NCBI GenBank assembly: GCA_029207755.1
Contig: JARCOQ010000066.1
Location: forward strand, 372,001-436,000
Length of the DNA stretch: 64,000 nucleotides
Direction: 5' to 3'
Source of the DNA: Chamaea fasciata
Taxonomy: Eukaryota; Chordata; Aves; Passeriformes; Sylviidae
In this document: positions 22,698 to 35,775 of the stretch, in pieces
How positions within the stretch are numbered: the stretch's first letter is position 1
How the letters are laid out: each line of letters begins with the position of its first letter
Program-made: the position numbers and the translations under genes
The notes under the pieces: model-generated
Databases searched by the model: none
Told to the model about the DNA's origin: nothing
What the model saw: the letters and a program-made list of their open reading frames with translations, nothing else

Positions 22698-25600
22698 CCC
22701 ACCACTGCTGTCTCCTGGGAAACAGATGCAGAACCCAGCAATAGGATTACCCCTATTAGCAGTACCACAGACACAGGCTGCCATTGCTACCAGTGATAAA
22801 AATTCAACCAAAATCCCATCCATTTCATTCTGCTGCCAACCCTCTCTGATTTAGCTAAGAGAATCATCTGCATTTCCTCCCAAGATCTGATCTACTTCAT
22901 AAACCATTTCTTTCCAATTTCAATCCAAACGACATGCATATCAATATTTTACAATTTCCCTAAATAATAGCCACATTTACCTGAAAACCATTTACTGCAT
23001 CTCTACCACAAGTGTTGTTTCTCACAGCTGAAAGTTAATGACAAATACAGGCTCCAATTTAGCCCAACATTTCCAGCCTCTCCAAAGTGCAGTTCCATTT
23101 GTACACTGGATTTCCATCTTATCTCAATACATAGGATGTAAAAGAAAGTACATCATGCATTCCCTTGAATTTTATCCACAAATTTGGGGAAGACAACACC
23201 ACCAAAATACAGCGAACCCAGACTCCTAACTTGTCACTGTTGTAGATGTGCTCTCAGTAGAGCACATTTCCGCCATTTCTGCACTATTTCTTCTCTCTGC
23301 TTGATACTCTTCCTCTTCTTTTCAAAATCCTTTCACACTGAATGGACCATTCAAGTGGGATGTCACCAGTATTAGTAACAAATGCCCCTCTGCTGCAACT
23401 AAATTCTACTTTTCCTATGAATTTATCATCATTCAGGTTTTGTCCGCAAAGAGTCACACCGAATAGTCACAATAAATTTTGAAGCTTTGCTCAGAAAGAG
23501 CCTTGTAACCCAAGAATGCCCCTGCTCACAAAAAGTGCACTGAGTAATAATACACTGGTCTGTGTTAGCACAGCTCACTAAACGGCCCAGTTATTCTGCC
23601 TAACGGTGTCATCTCCCCCATTTACCAAACCATTCATTTTTATCACCCACAGTACCTGTCATTTAAGTGTTATCATTAGTTCTGCTTCAACAATGAACAT
23701 ACATAGAGATGCTCTGCCAGCCTGGGCAGAACATCCTGTTTCCCCACACACACACACACAACTTCTCTGAGCTCTCTATTTAAGCTCTAGGAACACTTGG
23801 AGAATAGTTTTTTAATCTTCAATTATTGCAATTTACCCCCGTATCCACAGCACTATTAAAATGCTTTCTCTTAGCAAGATGAAATACTGCTCCTATTTCT
23901 GCAATTCATCAGCTGATAAAGGGCAGTGCTACAGAGAGCTTCTAAACCAAACACCACTGACATGACATCAGGACCAATTGAAAAGCATTTGATTTTCTAG
24001 TTGCAATTATGCTTGAACCAGATTATTCAAAAAAAAAAAAAAAAAACCAAAAAACAAAACCCTCTGGAGCCACATGACAAGCAGTCTGTAAGATGTGAAC
24101 CTCAGATCAAATCATCCATTCCATTCTTAAGATTGATTAATAGCTTAAATTCCTATTTAAAATATCTCCTTCTTTAGTTATTCTTTTAGGTTTAGGGAAT
24201 GTTTTCCTCAAACAAAATCTTGCACTTGTAATACACCACTCTTAAAAGAGATTTTAACTCTTATGTACCTTCCTATCTCAATTTCATAGAGGGATTATAA
24301 CAGGTTTCTTCCAGAGGGACAGCACAGGCCCCAAGATCCCAAACCCAGGGAAACAGAGAGAGTGAACACTCCCAACACTCCAGCTGTGGTTGGGAAAAGC
24401 TATAACAATGACACAAAGGACACATCTCACATCCCAGAGCACCAGCCCTGGAATGGCAACATCACCCAGATAGGCGTCTCTGAAAGGATCCAAAAAGGTG
24501 CAGTCTACAACAGGGTTATCCCACACAGGCAGTTGCAGCTACATTAGCAAAAACATTTCCAGAAAATCTCCATTTTCTACTCTGTCCCTCATTCCCGTTC
24601 TGAAATTTCCCTTTTTTGAGCTAAAATTCATTTGAAAACATCATCTACATGCACACGGCAAGCACAGGACTTTGCAGCAAGCCCAGCACCCTTGCTGGCA
24701 CTCTGGAAATGCCAGCACAGTGTGCCGGGACAGTGGCGGCGGCCTCGGGGACACGCAGCGGGAAGGTGGGGCAATGCTGACACCCCATGGCTGCTCCTGC
24801 ACCACCGACGGCAGCGGCACAGCCAGCACCCCAAAGGCTGCCTGCAAATTGCCTCACGTCTCACACACCTCCCACTGAGCCCCCGGTGCTCCGACAAAAC
24901 CACCTCAGCGTCCTCCTGCTCAAGCTCCAACTTCCCTGGTGCTTTGCACGCATCCAAAACACGGCGCAGCAATCGCCGGCCCTTCTGTCCAGAACACAAT
25001 TAAAACTCAGATTCAGCCCACAAGGACAACTTGCAGAGCCCTGTCCACAGCAAGTCTGGCCTGATCTCACCGTGCACTTACAGACATGGCATTTCTCCTG
25101 GGGGTTAAGGAACAGAACCTGATCATTGCACGCAATCACAGACATAAGGCAAAATAAATCTGTAAGTCTCTTCAACATTTGTTGCTTAAAGCTCTTTAAA
25201 CCAGCCTATTCTGTGGCTCAGAAATTAAGTGGAAAATGACAAATGCAATCACTTGCAGTGCATCTGAGCCCTGAATGACCTCATGACACAAGTCAAGCCT
25301 GTCTAGGCCCAACACCATCTTTTGAGAACATTTCATTCAAGCTGAAAGAACACTCATTTCCACCTACAAGAACCCTAAAGAAATCATTTCAGGAAAAAAG
25401 CTGTCATTAGTACCAGAACATGTCTCAAATACCTGCTATGTCATTTAGAAACTGCATTGCACCATGACAGCAACTTCTTTCTAGAACACTCTTTTGGACA
25501 GATACAATGCTATTGCACTAAAAATAACATGGGTCAAACAATGAGGAAAGGAGGATATTCTAACACAGACACAGCTTACCGTATTTGGACAATATTTCAG

Positions 25601-25954
25601 CATCATCTAGAAAGAAGGGAAATCTTGTTTGAAGGCCTGACAGCAAGTTAAAAGTTGAGCATTCTGGTTGGGTCACAGGGTGCAAGTAACTCAGCCACCG
25701 CCACAGGCCTGCTGGCAGGAGGGCTTCCCTGCTGGCAGGAGGGCTTCCCTGGCACAGCTGATCCTCCAGAGCCTCCTGAGGCCTCCCCCTGCCCTCAGGC
25801 ACAAGGCTGCTCTGCCCAGGGCCGTGCCCAGCACTGCACACTCACCCCAAACACTCCAGGAGCCCACCGGGGCCACAGCAACCGCCTGGCGCCCTCAACA
25901 CTCCATGGACGTCAACCCGTTATGAGCACGGCAACAGCCTGGCACCCAAACATT
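22698..25954. repeat. Unit 8
   Basis: Complete unit of 3257 bp and the first with a long uninterrupted A tract (18 A at 24029-24046). From here rightwards long A runs become the rule. It introduces the variants CTGAAATTTCCC and TTTTTTGAGC near 24600 that recur in units 10, 13, 14 and 16. From about 24630 to its end it matches unit 10 at an offset of 6547 bp. The candidate spliced frame spans 24273-25606. Confidence 0.97.
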
Positions 25955-28900
25955 CCCACCACTGCTGTCTCCTGGGAAACAGATGCAGGACGCAGCAAAA
26001 TGATTATCCCCTATTAGCAGTACCACAGACACAGGCTGCCATTGCTACCAGTGATAAAAATTCAACCCAAATCCCATCCATTTCATTCTGCTGCCAACCC
26101 TCTCTGATTTAGCTAAGAGAATCATCTGCATTTCCTCCCAAGATCTGATCTACTTCATAAACCATTTCTTTCCAATTTCAATCCAAACGACATGCATATC
26201 AATATTTTACAATTTCCCTAAATAATAGCCACATTTACCTGAAAACCATTTACTGCATCTCTACCACAAGTGTTGTTTCTCACAGCTGAAAGTTAATTAC
26301 AAATACAGGCTCCAATTTAGCCCAAAATTTCCAGCCTCTCCAAAGTGCAGTTCCATTTGTACACTGGATTTCCATCTTATCTCAATACATAGGATGTAAA
26401 AGAAAGTACATCATGCATTCCCTTGAATTTTATCCACAAATTTGGGGAAGACAACACCACCAAAATAAAGCGAACCCAGACTCCTAACTTGTCACTGTTG
26501 TAGATGTGCTCTCAGTAAAGCACATTTCCGCCATTTCTGGACTATTTCCTCCCTCTGCTTGATACTCTTCCTCTTCTTTTCAAAATCCTTTCACACTGAA
26601 TGGACCATTCAAGTGGGATGTCACCAGTATTAGTATCAAATGCCCCTCTGCTACAACTAAATTCTACTTTTCCTATGCATTTATCATCATTCGGGTTTTG
26701 TCCGCAAAGAGTCACACCAAATAGTCACAATAAATTTTGAAGCTTGGGTCAGAAAGTGCCTTGTAACCCAAGAATGCCCCTGCTCACAAAAAGTGCACTG
26801 AGTAATAATACACCGGTCTGTGTTAGCACAGCTCACTAAATGGCCCAGTTATTCTGCCTAACGCTGTCATCTCCCCCATTTACCAAACCATTCATTTTTA
26901 TCACCCACAGTACCTGTCATTTAAGTGTTATCATTATTTCTGGTTCAACAATGAACATATATAGAGATGCTCTGCCAGCCTCGGCAGAACATCCTGTTTC
27001 CCCACACACACACACAACTTCTCTGAGCTCTCTATTTAAGCTCTAGGAACACTTGGAGAATAGTTTTTTAATCTTCAATTATTGCAATTTACCCCCGTAT
27101 CCACAGCACTATTAAAATGCTTTCTCTTAGCCACATGAAATACTGCTCCTATTTCTGCAATTCATCAGCTGATAAAGGGCAGTGCTACAGAGAGCTTCTA
27201 AACCAAACACCACCGACATGGCATCAGGACCAATTGAAAAGCATTTGATTTTCTAGTTGCAATTATGCTTGAACCAGATTATTCAAAAAAAAAAAAAAAA
27301 AAAAAAAAACAAAAACACCAAAACCAAAAAACAAAACTTTCTGGAGCCACATGACAAGCAGTCTGTAAGATGTGAACCTCAGATCAAATCATCCATTCCA
27401 TTCTTAAGATTGATTAGTAGTTTAAATTCCTATTTAAAATATCTCCTTCTTTAGTTATTCTTTTAGGTTTAGGGAATGTTTTCCTCAAACAAAATCTTGC
27501 ACTTGTAATACACCACTCTTAAAAGAGATTTTAGCTCTTATGTACCTTCCTATCTCAATTTCATAGAGGGATTATAACAGGTTTCTTCCAGAGGGACAGC
27601 ACAGGCCCAAAGATCCCAAACCCAGGGAAACGGAGAGAGTGAACACTCCCAACACTCCAGCTGTGGTTGGGAAAAGCTATAACAATGACACAAAGGACAC
27701 ATCTCACGTCCCAGAGCACCAGCCCTGGAATGGCAACATCACCCAGACAGGCGTCTCTGAAAGGATCCAAAAAGGTGCAGTCTACAACAGGGTTATCCCA
27801 CACAGGCAGTTGCAGCTACATTAGCAAAAACATTTCCAGAAAATCTCCATTTTCTACTCTGTCCCTCATTCCCGTTTTGAAAATTCCCTTTTTTGAGCTA
27901 AAATTCATTTGAAAACATCATCTACATGCACACGGCAAGCACAGGACTTTGCAGCAAGCCCAGCACCCTTGCTGGCACTCTGGAAATGCCAGCACAGTGT
28001 GCCGGGAAAGTGGCAGCGGCCTCGGGGACACGCAGCGGGAATGTGGGGCAATGCTGACACCCCATGGCTGCTCCTGCACCACCGACGGCAGCGGCACAGC
28101 CAGCACCCCAAAGGCTGCCTGCAAATTGCCTCACGTCTCACACACCTCCCACTGAGCCCCCGGTGCTCCGACAAAACCACCTCAGCGTCCTCCTGCTCAA
28201 GCTCCAACTTCCCTGGTGCTTTGCATGCATCCAAAACACGGCGCAGCAATCGCCGGCCCTTCTGTCCAGAACACAATTAAAACTCAGATTCAGCCCACAA
28301 GGACAACTTGCAGAGCCCTGTCCACAGCAAGTCTGGCCTGATCTCACCGTGCACTTACAGACATGGCATTTCTCCTGGGGGTTAAGGAACAGAACCTGAT
28401 CATTGCACGCAATCTCAGACATAAGGCAAAATAAATCTGTAAGTCTCTTCAACATTTGTTGCTTAAAGCTCTTTAAACCAGCCTATTCTGTGGCTCAGAA
28501 ATTAAGTGGAAAATGACAAATGCAATCACTTGCAGTGCATCTGAGCCCTGAATGACCTCATGACACAAGTCAAGCCTGTCTAGGCCCAACACCATCTTTT
28601 GAGAACATTTCATTCAAGCTGAAAGAACACTCATTTCCACCTACAAGAACCCTAAAGAAATCATTGCAGGAAAAAAGCTGTCATTAGTACCAGAACATGT
28701 CTCAAATACCTGCAATGTCATTTAGAAACTGCATTGCACCATGACAGCAACTTCTTTCTAGAACACTCTTTTGGACAGATACAATGCTATTGCACTAAAA
28801 ATAACATGGGTCAAGCAATGAGGAAAGGAGGATATTCTAACACAGACACAGCTTACCGTATTTGGACAATATTTCAGCATCATCTAGAAAGAAGGGAAAT

Positions 28901-29231
28901 CTTGTTTGAAGGCCTGACAGCAAGTTAAAAGTTGAGCATTCTGGTTGGGTCACAGAGTGCAAGTAACTCAGCCACCACCACAGGCCTGCTGGCAGGAGGG
29001 CTTCCCTGCTGGCAGGAGGGCTTCCCTGGCACAGTTGATCCTCCAGAGCCTCCTGAGGCTTCCTCCTGCCCTCAGGCACAAGGCTGCTCTGCCCAGGGCC
29101 GTGCCCAGCACTGCACACTCACCCCAAACACTCCAGGAGCCCACTGGGGCCACAGCAACCGCCTGGCGCCCCCAACACTCCATGGACGTCAACCCGTTAT
29201 GTGCACGGCAACAGCCTGGCACCCAAACACT
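25955..29231. repeat. Unit 9
   Basis: Complete unit of 3277 bp, the longest. It carries 25 A at 27285-27309 followed by the ACACCAAAACC and ACTTTCTGG variants shared with units 11 and 15. Near 25984 it has a rare cluster (GCAGGACGCAGCAAAATG) shared only with unit 11. The conserved hairpin is broken here (CAGTAAAGCAC, 26504-26525). The candidate spliced frame spans 27550-28883. Confidence 0.97.
27285..27309. repeat. Long A tract, 25 A
   Basis: Unit 9. It is followed by CAAAAACACCAAAACC and then ACTTTCTGG. The following block marks a subtype shared with unit 11 (16 A at 33832-33847) and unit 15 (31 A at 46881-46911). In these three units the following sequence is alike while the run length differs, so slippage has acted after duplication. 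Confidence 0.9.
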
Positions 29232-32200
29232 CCCACCACTGCTGTCTCCTGGGAAACAGATGCAGAACCCAGCAATAGGATTACCCCTATTAGCAGTACC
29301 ACAGACACCGGCTGCCATTGCTACCAGTGATAAAAATTCAACCAAAATCCCATCCATTTCATTCTGCTGCCAACCCTCTTTGATTTAGCTAAGAAAATCA
29401 TCTGCATTTCCTCCCAAGATCTGATCTACTTCATAAACCATTTCTTTCCAATTTCAATCCAAACAACATGCATATCAATATTTTACAATTTCCCTAAATA
29501 ATAGCCACATTTACCTGAAAACCATTTACTGCATCTCTACCATAAGTGTTGTTTCTCACAGCTGAAAGTTAATTACAAATACAGGCTCCAATTTAGCCCA
29601 ACATTTCCAGCCTCTCCAAAGTGCAGTTCCATTTGTACACTGGATTTCCATCTTATCACAATACATAGGATGTAAAAGAAAGTACATCATGCATTCCCTT
29701 GAATTTTATCCACAAATTTGGGGAAGACAACACCACCAAAATAAAGCAAATCCAGACTCCTAACTTGTCACTGTTGTAGATGTGCTCTCAGTAGAGCAAA
29801 TTTCTGCCATTTCTGCACTATTTCCTCTCTCTGCTTGATACTCTTCCTCTTCTTTTCAAAATCCTTTCACACTGAATGGACCATTCAAGTGGGATGTCAC
29901 CAGTATTAGTATCAAATGCCCCTCTGCTACAACTAAATTCTACTTTTCCTATGAATTTATCATCATTCAGGTTTTGTCCGCAAAGAGTCACACCGAAGAG
30001 TCACAATAAATTTTGAAGCTTTGCTCAGAAAGTGCCTTATAACCCAAGAATGCCCCTGCTCACAAAAAGTGCACTGAGTAATAATACACTGGTCTGTGTT
30101 AGCACAGCTCACTAAATGGCCCAGTTATTCTGCCTAACGCTGTCATCTCCCCCATTTACCAAACCATTCATTTTTATCACCCACAGTACCTGTCATTTAA
30201 GTGTTATCATTAGTTCTGGTTCAACAATGAACATACATAGAGATGCTCTGCCAGCCTCGGCAGAACATCCTGTTTCCCCCCACACACACACAACTTCTCT
30301 GAGCTCTCTATTTAAGTTCTAGGAACACTTGGAGAATAGTTTTTTAATCTTCAATTATTGCAATTTACCCCCGTATCCACAGCACTATTAAAATGCTTTC
30401 TCTTAGCCACATGAAATACTGCTCCTATTTCTGCAATTCATCAGCTGATAAAGGGCAGTGCTACAGAGAGCTTCTAAACCAAACACCACCGACATGGCAT
30501 CAGGACCAATTGAAAAGCATTTGATTTTCTAGTTGCAATTATGCTTGAACCAGATTATTCAAAAAAAAAAAAAAAAAAAAAAAAGAAACAAAACCAAAAA
30601 ACAAAACCCTCTGGAGCCACATGACAAGCAGTCTGTAAGATGTGAACCTCAGATCAAATCATCCATTCCATTCTTAAGATTGATTAGTAGTTTAAATTCC
30701 TATTTAAAATATCTCCTTCTTTAGTTATTCTTTTAGGTTTAGGGAATGTTTTCCTCAAACAAAATCTTGAACTTGTAATACACCACTCTGAAAAGAGATT
30801 TTAACTCTTATGTACCTTCCTATCTCAATTTCATAGAGGGATTATAACAGGTTTCTTCCAGAGGGACAGCACAGGCCCCAAGATCCCAAACCCAGGGAAA
30901 CAGAGAGAGTGAACACTCCCAACACTCCAGCTGTGGTTGGGAAAAGCTATAACAATGGCACAAAGGACACATCTCACGTCCCAGAGCACCAGCCCTGGAA
31001 TGGCAACATCACCCAGATAGGCGTCTCTGAAAGGATCCAAAAAGGTGCAGTCTACAACAGGGTTATCCCACACAGGCAGTTGCAGCTACATTAGCAAAAA
31101 CATTTCCAGAAAATCTCCATTTTCTACTCTGTCCCTCATTCCCGTTCTGAAATTTCCCTTTTTTGAGCTAAAATTCATTTGAAAACATCATCTACATGCA
31201 CACGGCAAGCACAGGACTTTGCAGCAAGCCCAGCACCCTTGCTGGCACTCTGGAAATGCCAGCACAGTGTGCCGGGACAGTGGCGGCGGCCTCGGGGACA
31301 CGCAGCGGGAAGGTGGGGCAATGCTGACACCCCATGGCTGCTCCTGCACCACCGACGGCAGCGGCACAGCCAGCACCCCAAAGGCTGCCTGCAAATTGCC
31401 TCACGTCTCACACACCTCCCACTGAGCCCCCGGTGCTCCGACAAAACCACCTCAGCGTCCTCCTGCTCAAGCTCCAACTTCCCTGCTGCTTTGCACGCAT
31501 CCAAAACACGGCGCAGCAATCGCCGGCCCTTCTGTCCAGAACACAATTAAAACTCAGATTCAGCCCACAAGGACAACTTGCAGAGCCCTGTCCACAGCAA
31601 GTCTGGCCTGATCTCACCGTGCACTTACAGACATGGCATTTCTCCTGGGGGTTAAGGAACAGAACCTGATCATTGCACGCAATCACAGACATAGGGCAAA
31701 ATAAATCTGTAAGTCTCTTCAACATTTGTTGCTTAAAGCTCTTTAAACCAGCCTATTCTGTGGCTCAGAAATTAAGTGGAAAATGACAAATGCAATCACT
31801 TGCAGTGCATCTGAGCCCTGAATGACCTCATGACACAAGTCAAGCCTGTCTAGGCCCAACACCATCTTTTGAGAACATTTCATTCAAGCTGAAAGAACAC
31901 TCATTTCCACCTACAAGAACCCTAAAGAAATCATTTCAGGAAAAAAGCTGTCATTAGTACCAGAACATGTCTCAAATACCTGCTATGTCATTTAGAAACT
32001 GCATTGCACCATGACAGCAACTTCTTTCTAGAACACTCTTTTGGACAGATACAATGCTATTGCACTAAAAATAACATGGGTCAAACAATGAGGAAAGGAG
32101 GATATTCTAACACAGACACAGCTTACCGTATTTGGACAATATTTCAGCATCATCTAGAAAGAAGGGAAATCTTGTTTGAAGGCCTGACAGCAAGTTAAAA

Positions 32201-32501
32201 GTTGAGCATTCTGGTTGGGTCACAGGGTGCAAGTAACTCAGCCACCGCCACAGGCCTGCTGGCAGGAGGGCTTCCCTGCTGGCAGGAGGGCTTCCCTGGC
32301 ACAGCTGATCCTCCAGAGCCTCCTGAGGCCTCCCCCTGCCCTCAGGCACAAGGCTGCTCTGCCCAGGGCCGTGCCCAGCACTGCACACTGACCCCAAACA
32401 CTCCAGGAGCCCACTGGGGCCACAGCAACCGCCTGGCGCCCTCAACACTCCATGGACGTCAACCCGTTATGAGCACGGCTACAGCCTGGCACCCAAACAT
32501 T
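29232..32501. repeat. Unit 10
   Basis: Complete unit of 3270 bp with 24 A at 30561-30584, then GAAACAAAACC. It has CTTGAACTTG near 30766 and CTCTGAAAAGAG near 30786, a pair of variants found again only in units 13 and 16. The hairpin is broken at its outer arm (GAGCAAAT, 29780-29801). The candidate spliced frame spans 30820-32153. Confidence 0.97.
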
Positions 32502-35500
32502 CCCACCACTGCTGTCTCCTGGGAAAAAGATGCAGGACGCAGCAAAATGATTATCCCCTATTAGCAGTACCACAGACACAGGCTGCCATTGCTACCAGTG
32601 ATAAAAATTCAACCCAAATCCCATCCATTTCATTCTGCTGCCAACCCTCTCTGATTTAGCTAAGAGAATCATCTGCATTTCCTCCCAAGATCTGATCTAC
32701 TTCATAAACCATTTCTTTCCAATTTCAATCCAAACGACATGCATATCAATATTTTACAATTTCCCTAAATAATAGCCACATTTACCTGAAAACCATTTAC
32801 TGCATCTCTACCACAAGTGTTGTTTCTCACAGCTGAAAGTTAATTACAAATACAGGCTCCAATTTAGCCCAAAATTTCCAGCCTCTCCAAAGTGCAGTTC
32901 CATTTGTACACTGGATTTCCATCTTATCTCAATACATAGGATGTAAAAGAAAGTACATCATGCATTCCCTTGAATTTTATCCACAAATTTGGGGAAGACA
33001 ACACCACCAAAATAAAGCGAACCCAGACTCCTAACTTGTCACTGTTGTAGATGTGCTCTCAGTAGAGCACATTTCCGCCATTTCTGCACTATTTCCTCCC
33101 TCTGCTTGATACTCTTCCTCTTCTTTTCAAAATCCTTTCACACTGAATGGACCATTCAAGTGGGATGTCACCAGTATTAGTATCAAATGCCCCTCTGCTA
33201 CAACTAAATTCTACTTTTCCTATGCATTTATCATCATTCGGGTTTTGTCCGCAAAGAGTCACACCAAATAGTCACATTAAATTTTGAAGCTTGGGTCAGA
33301 AAGTGCCTTGTAACCCAAGAATGCCCCTGCTCACAAAAAGTGCACTGAGTAATAATACACCGGTCTGTGTTAGCACAGCTCACTAAATGGCCCAGTTATT
33401 CTGCCTAACGCTGTCATCTCCCCCATTTACCAAACCATTCATTTTTATCACCCACAGTACCTGTCATTTAAGTGTTATCATTATTTCTGGTTCAACAATG
33501 AACATATATAGAGATGCTCTGCCAGCCTCGGCAGAACATCCTGTTTCCCCACACACACACACAACTTCTCTGAGCTCTCTATTTAAGCTCTAGGAACACT
33601 TGGAGAATAGTTTTTTAATCTTCAATTATTGCAATTTACCCCCGTATCCACAGCACTATTAAAATGCTTTCTCTTAGCCACATGAAATACTGCTCCTATT
33701 TCTGCAATTCATCAGCTGATAAAGGGCAGTGCTACAGAGAGCTTCTAAACCAAACACCACCGACATGGCATCAGGACCAATTGAAAAGCATTTGATTTTC
33801 TAGTTGCAATTATGCTTGAACCAGATTATTCAAAAAAAAAAAAAAAACAAAAACAAAAACACCAAAACCAAAAAACAAAACTTTCTGGAGCCACATGACA
33901 AGCAGTCTGTAAGATGTGAACCTCAGATCAAATCATCCATTCCATTCTTAAGATTGATTAGTAGTTTAAATTCCTATTTAAAATATCTCCTTCTTTAGTT
34001 ATTCTTTTAGGTTTAGGGAATGTTTTCCTCAAACAAAATCTTGCACTTGTAATACACCACTCTTAAAAGAGATTTTAACTCTTATGTACCTTCCTATCTC
34101 AATTTCATAGAGGGATTATAACAGGTTTCTTCCAGAGGGACAGCACAGGCCCCAAGATCCCAAACCCAGGGAAACAGAGAGAGTGAACACTCCCAACACT
34201 CCAGCTGTGGTTGGGAAAAGCTATAACAATGACACAAAGGACACATCTCACGTCCCAGAGCACCAGCCCTGGAATGGCAACATCACCCAGACAGGCGTCT
34301 CTGAAAGGATCCAAAAAGGTGCAGTCTACAACAGGGTTATCCCACACAGGCAGTTGCAGCTACATTAGCAAAAACATTTCCAGAAAATCTCCATTTTCTA
34401 CTCTGTCCCTCATTCCCGTTTTGAAAATTCCCTTTTTTGAGCTAAAATTCATTTGAAAACATCATCTACATGCACACGGCAAGCACAGGACTTTGCAGCA
34501 AGCCCAGCACCCTTGCTGGCACTCTGGAAATGCCAGCACAGTGTGCCGGGAAAGTGGCGGCGGCCTCGGGGACACGCAGCGGGAATGTGGGGCAATGCTG
34601 ACACCCCATGGCTGCTCCTGCACCACCGACGGCAGCGGCACAGCCAGCACCCCAAAGGCTGCCTGCAAATTGCCTCACGTCTCACACACCTCCCACTGAG
34701 CCCCCGGTGCTCCGACAAAACCACCTCAGCGTCCTCCTGCTCAAGCTCCAACTTCCCTGGTGCTTTGCACGCATCCAAAACACGGCGCAGCAATCGCCGG
34801 CCCTTCTGTCCAGAACACAATTAAAACTCGGATTCAGCCCACAAGGACAACTTGCAGAGCCCTGTCCACAGCAAGTCTGGCCTGATCTCACCGTGCACTT
34901 ACAGACATGGCATTTCTCCTGGGGGTTAAGGAACAGAACCTGATCATTGCACGCAATCACAGACATAAGGCAAAATAAATCTGTAAGTCTCTTCAACATT
35001 TGTTGCATAAAGCTCTTTAAACCAGCCTATTCTGTGGCTCAGAAATTAAGTGGAAAATGACAAATGCAATCACTTGCAGTGCATCTGAGCCCTGAATGAC
35101 CTCATGACACAAGTCAAGCCTGTCTAGGCCCAACACCATCTTTTGAGAACATTTCATTCAAGCTGAAAGAACACTCATTTCCACCTACAAGAACCCTAAA
35201 GAAATCATTGCAGGAAAAAAGCTGTCATTAGTACCAGAACATGTCTCAAATACCTGCAATGTCATTTAGAAACTGCATTGCACCATGACAGCAACTTCTT
35301 TCTAGAACACTCTTTTGGACAGATACAATGCTATTGCACTAAAAATAACATGGGTCAAGCAATGAGGAAAGGAGGATATTCTAACACAGACACAGCTTAC
35401 CGCATTTGGACAATATTTCAGCATCATCTAGAAAGAAGGGAAATCTTGTTTGAAGGCCTGACAGCAAGTTAAAAGTTGAGCATTCTGGTTGGGTCACAGG

Positions 35501-35775
35501 GTGCAAGTAACTCACCCACCACCACAGGCCTGCTGGCAGGAGGGCTTCCCTGCTGGCAGGAGGGCTTCCCTGGCACAGCTGATCCTCCAGAGCCTCCTGA
35601 GGCCTCCCCCTGCCCTCAGGCACAAGGCTGCTCTGCCCAGGGCCGTGCCCAGCACTGCACACTCACCCCAAACACTCCAGGAGCCCACTGGGGCCACAGC
35701 AACCGCCTGGCGCCCCCAACACTCCATGGGCGTCAACCCATTATGAGCATTGCAACAGCCTGGCACCCAAACATT
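32502..35775. repeat. Unit 11
   Basis: Complete unit of 3274 bp. Its first 1.3 kb copies unit 9 at an offset of 6547 bp, including the rare GCAGGACGCAGC cluster near 32531. The A tract is 16 A at 33832-33847 followed by two CAAAAA blocks, so it differs from unit 9 mainly in tract length. The candidate spliced frame spans 34094-35427. Confidence 0.97.

Noticed and set aside
27257..27454. Lysine-rich small plus-strand frames over the A tract
   Set aside because: They are translations of poly-A and begin in non-coding DNA.
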